Origin: Euglena gracilis
Taxonomy: Eukaryota > Euglenida > Euglenophyceae > Euglenales
Assembly: GCA_039621445.1 (NCBI GenBank)
Contig: CP154955.1
Location: 19,572,691 to 19,636,690 of the forward strand
Length of the DNA stretch: 64,000 nt
Direction: 5' to 3'
Shown one piece after another: positions 1 to 12,400 of the stretch. A model generated the notes under the pieces. The model was given only the letters and a program-made list of their open reading frames with translations. It made no database searches and had not been told where the DNA came from. Numbering within the stretch: position 1 is the stretch's first letter; each line of letters starts with the position of its first letter. A program made the translations under genes and the position numbers.

Positions 1-375
1 TGGGGACGATTTTTTTGGCCATAAACCACCCAAAAACTAATTTTTTGTCAATTTGGCTAATTTTTTGAGACCGACCATCATAAAAAATGCCATTTTTGAC
101 GAAATTTGCCGAAAATTGCCAATTTCGGGGGGTTTTGGGGTCATTCTGGGGGGTTTTTACCAACAATTTCGGATCCTATAATCCAGGGTTTGAATAATGC
201 TGAGCTCTTAATGGACTTGCACGTAATGGAAGGCCGACAAGACTGGCATTTCAAATTTCGCGTAATTTTTAATTTACAAGTTAAGCTTGCAATTATGGTA
301 AATTTCAGTGATTTTACTGAAATTTCTGAAATGTTAACTTCTGCAATTTCGACCCCCCCCCCTCATATACCCCGG

Positions 376-496
376 GTCGAAAAACGCTCATTTTGGGCTC
401 AAAAACAGTTCTTCCGGGTCCGGAAGGCCAAAAAACATCGTTTCGGGAAAAAAAAATTTCGATTTTTTTCGACTGTTTTGGCCCGTTTTTGACCCA
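376..496 (+). repeat. Dispersed repeat R1, copy 1
   Basis: A block reading GTCGAAAAACGCTCATTTTG followed by a CAAAAACAG and CCGGGTCCGG stretch and a TTTCGACTNTTTTGNCC tail. Closely similar blocks lie at 9970-10090, 55618-55727 and 57163-57240. No coding potential is seen. Bases 1-375 and 497-667 around it hold no gene that I can support. Confidence 0.75.
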
Positions 497-667
497 AATG
501 GAACAGAACTCATGGCAAAGACCAGTGGTCTTCATGTGATCGACCATTGTTCCCGTGGTTTTCCTTCATTGTCAATGGAGACCCAAAATTTTGATTTTTG
601 GGTACCCCCCCAAAATTTTTGGGCCGATTTTGGGACCCCCCCAAAAATACAAAAACAAAACCCAACC

Positions 668-684
668 TTGGCGTGTGCGTGTGT

Positions 685-780
<96 letters not shown>

Positions 781-856
781 GTGTGCGTGTGCGTGTGTGT
801 GTATTGTGTATTGTGTGTGTGTGTGTGTGTGCGTGTGCGTGTGTGTGTGCGTGTGC

Positions 857-888
<32 letters not shown>

Positions 889-1029
889 TGTGTTGTGTTG
901 TGTTGTGTTGTGGTGTGTTGTGTTGTGTTGTGTTTTGTTGTGTTGTGTTGGTGTGTGTGTGTGTGTGTGTGTGTCTGTGTGTGTGTGTGTGTGTGTGTTG
1001 TGTGTATTATGTGTGTATTATGTGTGTTT
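668..1029. repeat. (GT)n microsatellite with TGTTG sub-block
   Basis: Almost uninterrupted GT dinucleotides with CG interruptions, an inner run of TGTTG pentamers at about 886-950, and a return to GT. Open frames across it (VCVC or THTH) are artefacts of the dinucleotide repeat. Confidence 0.95.
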
Positions 1030-1270
1030 GGAGGTTTGGTGAGCGATGGTCCGCTTTGGGCCCTCTGGCGGCAAAGCGATCGGAGGGGCATTTGGGACGA
1101 GGTGCGTTGTATTCCTGGCAGCGAGCCTTGCCATACGGGTTGTGACAATTTGAGTTGGATTCTGTTGGGTTTCCTCCTGTGAATCTAATTGACCCCGGTT
1201 CGGTGAGAAATCCCCTGAATGGGTCGAACTCGCACCAAGCTAGGCAGATCCCACAGGCGGGGGGGGGGGG

Positions 1271-1567
1271 CATACCATTGTTTATGTTGTGTCCAACCCC
1301 GGGGGGGGGGGGGCTGATTGGTTTTTGGCTCGGACCCCCGTGGCTGAAAGTGCCACCTGACGTTGAAGGCGCCGGAGAATTTTCGTATTTTTGACCAAAA
1401 CTTTTTGATTTTTGGCTATTTTTTTGGCCGAGTGTCCAGATAGACCAACTCCTCCCAGGGAGAGGGGGGCTAGGAAGTGGGTGACTGGTTGTTGAACCGT
1501 GTCCAACTGGTGTTTTGAACGTGGAAAGTGACCCCCCCCCGGGGGGGTCGGTAGGCAATAGTGTGGG
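1271..1567. mobile_element. Foldback element with CATACCATT-type ends
   Basis: Starts CATACCATTG and closes with a degraded inverse of that word near 1555-1567 (GCAATAGTGTGG). C-runs and G-runs lie just inside both ends. It belongs with the elements at 18105-18396 and 35906-37226, which share ends and the inner words GTGACTGACTGGTTTTT and GGCGCC. No protein is encoded. Bases 1030-1270 hold nothing I recognise. Confidence 0.55.
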
Positions 1568-1639
1568 TGGATGGCAAAGCCGCCGGGCAACGCCCCCCCC
1601 CCTTCCGTCTCCCAATCCCTCCCTGCCTCCCCCCCCCCC

Positions 1640-1743
1640 CGCAGGCGCGGTTCCGCCTCAGCCTCCTCGTGGCCCTGCTCCGGTGCCAGCTGTTCCAGTG
1701 GCTGCAGGACGGGCGGGACGCGTGGCGGGCCCGGTACGGGCGG
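1640..1743 (+). CDS. Candidate upstream exon, product unknown
   Basis: After a C-run and CAG, one plus-strand frame reads as ordinary protein (RFRLSLLVALLRCQLFQW, then LQDGRDAWRARYGR). It sits just upstream of the hydrolase exons and can be joined in frame to the exon at 3593 through a shared GCGG (1740-1743 and 3589-3592). It may be the N-terminal part of the hydrolase, with a hydrophobic stretch. A 4-bp match in such GC-rich DNA is weak evidence, and no start codon is visible. Confidence 0.35.
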
Positions 1744-3592
1744 CGCTGGCGCACCGCGTGGTGACCTCTCGCCCGGCCCGGCCGCCCCTGCCAGAGCCCG
1801 GCCGGTCAGTCCCCCCCTCCTCTGCCGGCTGCCGTGCAGAGCTGTCCTCCTGTGCCCGGGGTCGGCCCGGGTTTGGCCAGCCACGCATTGCCCTTCACGT
1901 TGTGGAGGCAGCCACCGGCAGCGCGGCCCACCGCCCGCCTCCCTGCGTCGCCCGTGCACCCAGCACGACGGCGTTGGTTGGGGCCAGGCCAAGCCTGCTT
2001 TGACGCTGTTTCGACCCTAAATATCAGCCCCCCACCGCCAAGCATTCAGCTCCCGTTTCACACACCATTCCCAGGTTGTGTCGGTTCTGATGCCAGTCAT
2101 TTGCGATTGGCGACCGAGTTGCACTGGAACGTTTCTGATCGCCCACCCCAGCTGCATAGAGGAATGGTGGGGCCAGTTTCCCGGGCGAGTGGTTCCCCAA
2201 CTCTTACACGATCCACACTTTTCAAGTGACGGGATCGATCGGTGTATTGAATTGCGGGACAACCACAAAAGGGACGTACCGGAACCCCACACTCCAATCA
2301 ACGACCCCCCCCCTCCCACCAACCGCAGGCCCCGGCCACTCATTGTTTGCCCGTCGGCGCCCCTCGCCCCACAATGCGCCCGCTCTCCACCGTCTGGTCC
2401 GCCCTGCATTGTTTGTACGAGGCCAGGGCCGCACGTGGCGGTGCCATCGGGGATGGAACGTCCATTGTTTGTTTAAAGGCAAAAACACACAAGGAAATTA
2501 TGCTAGTGAAGACAAATTTGCCCATTCCTCCACATGGGTGTGGCCAGTCGCATGATATGGTGCTAAATCGGGTCATTCGATCCAGCCTTGCTTCTTTTTT
2601 GGCAAACGATGGGACACCCTTGTCTTAAGTCATTTTGAATAGATGGTCTGTATGGGATGAGTAGCCCTGAATCTCCTGAATAAAGATCCCTGTGTTGTTG
2701 TTTTTTCGCATTTTGAGGGGATAGTTATAAATGTCTGCAAACCGGAGCTTGTGAGCCAAGATCCTTCAACAAACAAACCACGCAGACCACGTCAGATAGC
2801 ATTATTCTCCATCGGGCACAGTTTCGAATCGGCTTCAGGTTGGTCCCCCAAAGAGGGGCAGGAACTGAGGGAGGGAGGGTGGTTTGGCAGTTGGGAGGGG
2901 GCGGACTCCCATTGATCCGTACTCCCCGCACCGCCGGTTAGCCCCCCCCCCCCCCCGAGCAACCTGGCAGGGTGCCAGCTTACTGGAACCATCTGTTTGC
3001 TTCGCCCTGGCGGGGCAAAAGCAAAAAAAAATTATTTTTTGGGCGCAGTCCATTTCTAAAATTGTTCCATAACATAAAATATTGGTCCCCAGCAGCGGCT
3101 GAAGAACCTGGCGGGCGGGGGGCCAAAAGGATGACCTGGAAGCCCCCTTCCCCATTGCACACAAGTCGGTCGGCAGCGCTTGAAAGTTTCAACAACACTG
3201 CCTCGCCAGGGTTTGCAATTATTTCCGATGATTCCCGCATCAATTGAACTAATTGGCTGGATGATGGCCACATTTTATTTGAATAAATCAAATGGATTTA
3301 ATCAAATGGTATTCATCATTTGCATATTCAAAAGATAACAAACAAAGCAAAAGCAACACACCGTCCAATTATTATATCTACATATATCATATTACATATA
3401 TAATAACACATATAATAATATATAATAATGTACAATTATTTCATTTATATATAACATTACATATATAATAAAATATATAATAATATATGATAATGTACAA
3501 TCATGGAATCTGTATATATATATATATATTATTAATACCCCAAACCCAAATTGTCCAATACAATTGGGGGGTTTCCGCCGGCGTCCCTGCGG
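1744..3592. other. Intron or spacer without recognisable gene
   Basis: GC-rich to about 2000, then mixed sequence. An AT-rich stretch with many TATATAATA words occupies 3370-3535 immediately before the next exon. Open frames here contain no recognisable motif. It would be an intron if the candidate exon at 1640-1743 belongs to the hydrolase gene. Confidence 0.5.
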
Positions 3593-3718
3593 GCGGCGGG
3601 CCCGGCAGTGGTGGCGGCGGTGGCCACGGTGCTGGGGGAGGGGGACAACACGACGGACTGCCCCGCGGAGGAGCTGCTTCCGAAGGGGCTCGCGTTCTTC
3701 AAGCACGAGGAGGACGGG
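3593..3718 (+). CDS. Alpha/beta hydrolase, exon a
   Basis: The frame reads AAGPAVVAAVATVLGEG, then NTTDCPAEELLPKGLAFF and KHEEDG. The donor side ends at the repeat CGGG (3715-3718), whose partner is at 4789-4792. I place the repeat in the upstream exon here and in all exon entries below; the true cut can lie anywhere inside it. Confidence 0.65.
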
Positions 3719-6293
3719 GTCGGCCAGGGCCGGGCCGGGGGAATGGCGTGCACAGCCGACCCCCACCCGGGAGGGGGGGGGGGGCGATTCGAGGCACCCA
3801 GACCCGACCCCTGGTGGGAAGGGGTCCAGCGCAAGGCCACAACATATGCCGGGGTGTTCTGCCAAGGCGCTTTGGCGCCGAACGCATCCGAAGTGCTGAA
3901 AAAGACCATTTTGGCCCATTTTCCGGCCCACGAACAGGAACACCTCCCCCACCCCGAAGGGGTCCCCCCTCCAATAGTATACGACTCTCGCTCTAAGACA
4001 CCCCCTAATGTAAGACAGCTTTTTTCCTCTGGCAGTTCACTTTCGGAAACACTTTCGGAAACACTTTCGAAACACTTTCGGAAGCACTTTCGGAAGCACA
4101 AATGAAAAACTCCGGTGCCTTTTTCAACAGGGGACCCAGGGCAATCAGCCTGGGGCACTCCAAGACCCCCTCCCCCTCCGGGGATGGCCAATTTCTGCCG
4201 GACCAGGGCCAGTTCGAAGAATGCCAATGGCCTTTGGGCAGGGGGGGGTGTTCATTTATTGGGACACACAAACGGACGCACACATTATTGACCGCGGCGA
4301 ACACCCTCGTGCGCACAAACAAATCACTCATTGGACAGCAGCGGAGTGTGCGAGAGGGTGTCCTGCATTGAGAAACGTTGCTATTTCGCAAAGAAATGTT
4401 CCTTCCGTCACAAAGGGGTCCGAAGACCATTTTCTGGGCTTGTAGCAGTTCCCCTGAATGCAGGAAAGGGGTTAGGGAACCCCCCACCCGCCAAGATGGA
4501 GGTGGAGGGGTCAGCTGTCTCCGCCCAGACCCTCAAAAATAAATAAAACCTGTCTTGCATTTTTGTTTGCATTTCTTTACATTTTTTTCTCCATTGCATA
4601 TGCCATTTTGCATTTTTTGTGTCACTTTTTTTTTGAGGGTCCATTTTGTGTTGCCCCCCCCCCACCCCTTGGAAGGGGGCCTGGCCAATGCAGGCTGCGT
4701 TTGCCGAGTCATGGGTTTGCTTCCCCTTCGGACCCTCTTGAACATGGACTGGGGGGGGGGGGCTCCAGGGTGAGCAAGAGGCTGAGATCGGGATCCCCCG
4801 GGGCCCTGCGGCCATCTACCACGGCATCCACTGCAGCCGTGGATCGGCGGAGACGAGCCCTGGTCTGGAACCGGCCCCCGGCGTCGTGGTGCACTGCAGG
4901 CAGCCCGGCTCTGCCCCCCCCCCCCTGCAGAGCGTCCGCATGGAAATGCGCTCCGGGTGTGGTGAATGGAGGAAATGTGTCTTTTGGAAATGGGGTCTGG
5001 GGAGAGTCGGTTTCCATCGTATTGCTTACTCGCACAAAACGTGCCACAGCGGAGATTAAAACCTGCGCTGCAGCTCAGACGCAGTACGGCACCAGAAACA
5101 GCAGGTGAAGTTTACAACATACACACGCGCGCACGCATGCACGCGCGCACACACAACGCACGCGCGCAATGCACACACGCAACACTCACGCACGCACGCA
5201 CGCACGCACACACAACATACATGCACACAATACAAACACACGCACGCACACATGCACACGCACGCACACATGCACACAAGACATACACAACACACACACA
5301 CACACGCACGCACAACCCACACACGCGCGCGCGTGCGTACGCACACACTCCAACGGGCTCATGCATTGCAGGGCTGGCGCCACCCACGGGTTTGGGGCCT
5401 CCAGCCTATCGTTCGCCCACCTCATCCACGCTGCTCAGGGGCGGCGGGAGAAAGCCCAAGCCCAGAGACCGGTGGGCAGTGCGACGTGGGTCGCCCACAC
5501 CCAGGCCGGGACTGGATCAGAAACGGATGGGCGGTGGTGGAAAGGGGGGAAGAGCAAAGCTGTGGGGTTCGCCAAAGGCAAGGAGTCAGAACCCTCCCGC
5601 GAAACATAAGACTCTCGAGCAAAAAAAAAATGACCCCCCCCCGACAGCGCGAAGCGCCAGGGACGATGAAAAAATTGGGAACCCAAAAATGATGATTTTT
5701 GGACCCGGGTGAGTCAAAAAAAGCAAGAAAACGACCCCGAAAATAAATCACCCCCTATCAATTTGCAGCAACACACCAAAAAACCAGACAATGAATGATA
5801 AAGAAATAAATAAATAAATATTAATAAATAAATAATAAATAAACAGATAAATAAATAAATTAACAAGTAAATAAGTAAATAAGTAAGTAAAAATAATGGG
5901 ATGCCCACCGTGGCACTGCGGACCGTTTAACCCGCATGCAAGCACGATGATGTAGCGCTAGCGGGCATTTTTTAGGCGTTATTCGACATTTCTATCCAGA
6001 AGCGGTCAAATTGGCCCAAAAAGGCAAAAAGTTGCACAAACTGACCAGAATTGGCCTTGATGGACCAAAGAAGCCGATGATGCAAAGACAAGTGGTTTAA
6101 CGGCCTGCAGTGTCACGCAGTGTCACGCAGTGCCACACGCAGTGCCACACGCAGTGCCAGCACTGCGGGGCGGGCATCCCCAATGAAATAATAAATGAAT
6201 AAACAATAAATAAACGAATAATAAACAGTAAGAAAAAAGTTTAAATGATAAATGATGATAATACAATGATAATAAATGAAATTAATAATAATA

Positions 6294-6334
<41 letters not shown>

Positions 6335-6449
6335 AATAGTAATAATAATAATAATAATAGTAATAGTAATAGTAATAGTAATAGTAATAGTAATAAATTT
6401 TTTTATTTTCTTAATACGTCTTAAATTATAATAATAACAATGGTGATAA

Positions 6450-6481
<32 letters not shown>

Positions 6482-9400
6482 ATAATAGTAATAATAACAA
6501 TAATAATAATAACAACAACAACAACAACAATAATAATGATGATGATGATGATGATGATAATGACAATGATTGAAAATTGTAATAATAATAATGATAATAA
6601 CAATAACAATAACAACAATGGTGGTAGTAATGGTAATAGTAATAGTAATAGTAATAGTAATAGTAATAGTAATAGTAATAGTAATAGTAATAGTAATAGT
6701 AATAGTAATAGTAATAGGGATTATCTTGACGGTCTATTTCCTCCTGACCAAAACACAGCGTGTCGACACCCTCTCCTTGTGTCCTTTGTTGAAGTGTTAT
6801 TAAACCCCTCCAAATTATTTTGCAATAATTTTGTAGGGGAGGCTGAAAAAAGATCGGTCCAAACAATTTTCCCTGTTTACAAGGGGAAATTATGAGAAAT
6901 GGTGCATCTTTTTGGGGAACAACCCCTGCAAAGTTATTGGGCAGTACCCAAAACCATTGATGGATCGATTGACCACGTTTCCTAAAAGAAATATGCTGTC
7001 ATATGCTGATCATTGATATTTGTAACATAATCTAATGTTTCTCTCCATCAAATTAGAAAAATATAATGACATTTCAGGTGATTGTTTGTGCTTATCACCT
7101 CCTGGTTGGGCCCAAAAGATGGGTCCACTAACTTTGTAGCGGGGAGGGGCAAAGTTATTTGGGGGGGGGGGATATTTACTCACGGTGTTGATCGCATTTG
7201 CATTCTTACAATGTGTCGGTGCACACACATTTGTGCATTCCTTCAATATTGGCGTGGTTTGACAAAGGGGAGGAGGTATACACATGAACAGGCAATCTCG
7301 CACCCAGCATGTTTCCTACACTGCTTTTAAAGCCAACAGGCACGTGCAACTGCACAAACGAACACAACACACACACGCGCGCACGCGCGCGCGCACACAC
7401 ACAACACACGCACGCACCTACCACGCATGGCACACGTGCACACAACACACACAATGTATGCACAGACAACACCTCCGCCCAAAACAAAACAAAACACACA
7501 GAGAGAGCGCGTCCGTGTTTGGTTTGTCAAATAATGCACACAGGTGAGGTATGTGTCTCGAAAGAGACTCTGGTGTTGCTGCTGTTGTTGTTTTTTGGAG
7601 AGGCCCCAGGCCGGCCTGCGGGGGACGTCCTGGGCTTCGGCTTCACGCGGGCCGACCTGAAGCTGTGCCCCCACTCCCCGCACCCGCCCGCCGTGCTGGA
7701 GCGCCTCTTCCTGAGCGGCAACAGCCGCCCCACCCTGGGCATCTGTGAGGCGCTGGGCGGGGAGGCGAAGCGAGCCGCCCAGGCCTCCAGGCCTGGGACG
7801 AACGCTGCATGGGACGGGGGAAAGACCAACATTTGCCCGGTGTCTGTAGCAAGGTTTGTTGTGCCTCTCTTCCTCCAGCTGTATTAAGTACCCCATAGTT
7901 GAAGTGTGGAGTGTGCAGTGGGTTTCGAGATCTGTGTGTATTCATGTGTGTCTGTGCCTGTGTGATTCTGTGTCTGTCAGTGCACCACCTGTCTACAAAG
8001 GCAGGCGGGTGCGTGGGTGGTGGGGACCATTTTGGGCATGCGGCCGGGGCCTGGTCCGTCTTCCTGGGCCACTCGATGGGCAGCGTCAGCGCCATCACCT
8101 CCGCGTACCACTGGCTGAAGGCGGGCAAGACGGTGGACGCCGTCGTGCTGCTGGCGCCCGCCATCTCGTTGCGCACCCTCGCCCAGCCGGGGCATTGTTC
8201 GGGTTCAAGTTTCAGCCAACAAAAGGATGGTGTGTCGCATCGTGCCGCACACCATGTCGTGTGACGGGTGTGATTTTCATGTGACGGGTGTGATTTGCAT
8301 GTGACGGGTGTGATTTGCATGTGACGGGTGTGATTTGCATGTGACGGGTGTGATTTGCATGTGACGGGTGTGATTCTGCATGTGACGGGTGTGATTCTGC
8401 ATGTGACGGGTGTGATTCTGCATGTGACGGGTGTGATTCTGCATGTGACGGGTGTGATTCTGCATGTGACGGGTGTGATTCTGCATGTGACGGGTGTGAT
8501 TCTGCATGTGACGGGTGTGATTCTGCATGTGACGGGTGTGATTCTGCATGTGACGGGTGTGATTTGCATGTGACGGGTGTGATTCTGCATGTGACGGGTG
8601 TGATTTGCATGTGACGGGTGTGATTCTGCATGTGACGGGTGTGATTTGCATGTGACTGGTGTGATTTTTACTGCATGTTTTCATGTTGTGTCCAGTCAAA
8701 GGGGGGAAACTGAATGATGTGGGGACCCTTTTTTTGAGGGGTCTGCCGTGGACCACGCCGGGGCATTTGCCGAAGCCCTCACTGCCGCTGAGGGCGGGAA
8801 CGCCAACAACTTCCTGCCGGCTGCCGCCCCCCTCCTGCAGTCCGTGACGACCCTCACAAAGCTCTGGCCGGGGGGCTGCTCGACAATCGTGTGTATGCCT
8901 TTTCGTTCCCGCTCCCATCCCCCCCCATGCAGTGTGCTCACACAACGCCAGGCCCATTTCTTTGCCTGTTCATTTGGGCCCCTCCGATACACCCCCCAAC
9001 CCAACTCCGGCAGCCCCCGAGCATCGGCCTCTGATGCCTCGCCCCGTGCGTCGCAGCCTGCTGGCCACCGTGTTGCCCAGGACCCAGCGACCCTGCCGGG
9101 GACAAGCGATGGGGTGGGGGGGGGGGCTTGGCGTCCGGAGGTGGACAGCGCAAAATTGGGGGCAGGGCCCCGGGGGGGGGGGGTCCTGATGGCGAAGCTT
9201 GGCGTGTCGCTGGACCTCTTCTGGTACATCGGCCTGCGCTTCGCCCTCGGCTGGCACCAGGAGGTGGATGCCGGCCAGGCCTGGGCCCGGAATGGTGTGG
9301 GGGAGGGGGGCTGTGGTGAAAGCGGGTTTGCAAGAAGTGACGTAGGCACATATGGCGTGAAATGGAACCCAGATTTTGAATAGTGCTGAGCTCTTCACCT

Positions 9401-12400
9401 GCCTGAAGGTGTCTCAGGAAGTTTCAAGGAGTAATTTTTGTTGGCGGAGTTCCGGGGGGTAGGGCATTTACCCATGGACCTGAACAGAAATAGGCATGAT
9501 ACATTGCACATCCGTCTGAACAGTTGGGCGCTTTGTTCAAGCGTTCGCACCACACCTTTATAGGGTATCATCAGCTTGGGTATCCCCGGCTATGGGTACC
9601 AGAGACCTCTGTCTTTACAGAGGCGGAGGGAAAAAATTTGGGGGGTAAAAACATGGGGGGGGAGGTAAATTTTTGAACATTTTGGTGCACGTTGTGCACT
9701 CCACTTGCCAACGGACCGGACCAGGCGGGTGCAGGCTCTTCACTGCAAAAAAAAAAACCACAAAAACGTCACGGAACGGCTGCAGACTGTGCACTCCATT
9801 CGTGTGCCATCTGTTTTTGATTGCGATAAACCCAAACGTGGCCCGGAGGAACATAGGGATAGATTGTTGTTCTGAAACAGCAAAAACAATGTATGCTCTG
9901 CGCGCCATATGAAAAAAAAACATATGTGAAGGCCCCAAAAAAGGTTGGGTGACGGTGTTAGGCTGGCGGGTCGAAAAACGCTCATTTTGGGCTCAAAAAC
10001 AGTTTTTCCGGGTCCGGGAGGCGAAAAAAACATGGTTTCGGGCGGAAATTTTTTTGATTTGATTTGATTTCTTTCGACTTTTTTGACCTAAAAATGGCCG
10101 AAAAAATGGCTAAGTCAAAACAGGCCAAAACTGTACAAAATGGCCAAAATTTGCCGAAAAAAATGACTGTAACTCGGGCCAGGCGGGGAGTTGTGGGGAA
10201 ATCAAAATTCTGTTAGATAGGGCATTTTAAGGGCTTCAATTTGGGTCTCCGGAAATTTCCTTTGATTCCCCACCATTTTTGAGAAAATTCAGAAAAATCG
10301 ATTTTGACCCAAAAAAACGGCGAAAATGGCAGAGTTGTAAGCTTGCCGAGCTGTTTTGGGCCTATCTTGTTTTGGGCCATATCTCGGGCCAGGCGGGGAG
10401 TTGGGGGGAAATCAAAATACTATTAGATAGGGCGTTCCAAGGGCTTCAAATTAGGTCTCTGGTCATTTCCTTTGATTTTGCTTCATTTCCGAGATATTTT
10501 GGAGACATCGATTTTTTGACCCCGAAAACAGCCCAAAATGGCCCCAGATATGGGCCAAATTTGGCCAAAAAAAATGGCCGTAACTCGGGCTACATCAAGA
10601 GTTGGGGGAAAAGTAAACCACGGTTGGATAGGGCATTCCAAGGGCTCCATTTTTGGTCGCCGGACATTTTCTTTGATTTTGCTTCATTGTCGAGATAATT
10701 TGGGAAAATCCATTTTTTGAGCAAAAAAAATGGCCCAAAAAAACTCCCCGGAATGGCCGTTTGCGCCACAAAAGCCCGCCGGAACACAGGCCAGGCGTGT
10801 CGGTGGCCAAAACGGCGAATGGTGGGCGATAGAGGGCCTCCAGCAGACCGACATTTCCAGAAATAATGTACGTTTCTTGAGATAGTTTCGAAAAATTGAT
10901 TTTTTGACTGGTAATCTCACCCCAGCGAATTGGCAGAGTCAAAGCTGGGGGGGCCAATCCTACCCAGTTTGGACCCCTTCGCGGGTGAATAACTCGGGCC
11001 TGGCGGGGAGTTGGGGGTCAAATGGAGGTGATTCAGAAACTAGAAATCCAGCCACTCGCGACTGAAAGGATAAAAATTCCGGGAACGGAGCCGGGATCGT
11101 GGTGATAATCCGCCAATTCCCAAGGTGGCCCAGACCCATGGGGGGGGGGGGGTTCGACCCCCGCGTTTGCCCAGGGGTAAGCTTCGCTCTTATCCATCAC
11201 GGGATGAGAGCTCAGCGACCCACATTTAAGTGTGCTGAATTGTGGGAGGATGTGTGGGGGATGGGGGTGTTGGGGGTATGTGTGGGTACTGCAGGGGGAT
11301 GTGGGGGGGTTTATGTGGGGCAGTGCAGGAGGGGGGGGGGGGAATAGTTGGTTTGGTGTAGGGGATTTTGTTATTTTGGCCCTGGGGGGTCCGGGGCGGA
11401 GCCCAGGCCAGCCCAAGGCCAACCAAGTCCCTCCGCAATGAGCCAACAGGTGGTTATTTCCCCAAGCGTGGGGGGTATGGCGGGGGTTGGGGGTTTTGTG
11501 GGGGCTCCACGCTGCGCCACACCCTCGGGCGGCCCAGCGGCCTGCCCCCCCGGCACGCTGGAGCAGTACAAGTCGCCAATGGCCCGCCCCAACTGGGCCC
11601 CCTGGTTGGTGGCGTTCATCGAGGCGAACCTCCTACCGCCGGGGGCTGGGCCAGGACAGGGGGGGGGGGGGCGAATGGAGACGGCGGTGTCATGCTGGAG
11701 GGATTCCCAGTCCTGCCCTGGAAACTGCACCTTAGACCAGCCAACTTGTCAGTTAAAGAATTTGTCAGCATGGATTCACTTGACACCTGCTTGATCCCCC
11801 CCAGAAACCCTGGGTGGGTGGGTTGGGGCCGCTGGATCCCACCCCCCCCCCCGGGAAGGGTTGCGCCATGGGTCGGTGTGCTTGTAGCGGGCCGCCGCCG
11901 AAGGCAAAGGCGAAGCCGGCGGTGGGGGGTGCGCTTTTATTTGGGGGGTTAAATCTATGGTGCCCGGTCGGCAGGCCTGTCAGGTGACAGTTCCGGAGGG
12001 GGGGGGGTCACCGTAGGAGGAGGCTCCAGCTCAAACTTTCAAACTTGAGCTTCAAATGTTTTTTAGCCCCCCTCATGAGCCGCCTTGAGACATTCGGGAC
12101 ATTCGAGGAGGCTCTCCTCAAATGACCTCGGACGACATTTGAGGAGGTTCCCGAGCCCCCTCAAATGTTGTTCGAGCACTTTCGAGGGGCTCGAGAACCT
12201 CCTCCTGCGGAGCCTCCTCCTACCGGAACCCTGCCCCGGGCAGTTTGTGTGAGGTCCTCATCATTTGCATTTTTCACCAACTGTTCCAACCCGGAAATCC
12301 CACCAGCGCCACACTGGAGCGAGTTGTCGGATTTGCAACGCCCGCAGTAAATGTTGAGAAAAGTGCTATTTTTAGCACTTTTCGCGATTTTTCGGCCATT

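Noticed and set aside
510-1182. Long open frames of VCVC or HTHT
   Set aside because: They are translations of the GT microsatellite.
6421-6895. Frames of poly-Leu, poly-Tyr and SNSN
   Set aside because: By-products of trinucleotide arrays.
8262-8672. Possible CRISPR array
   Set aside because: Units are contiguous with no unique spacers, in a eukaryotic intron.
7643-8957. Minus-strand frames with ITPVTC repeats
   Set aside because: Minisatellite artefact; the plus strand here has hydrolase exons.
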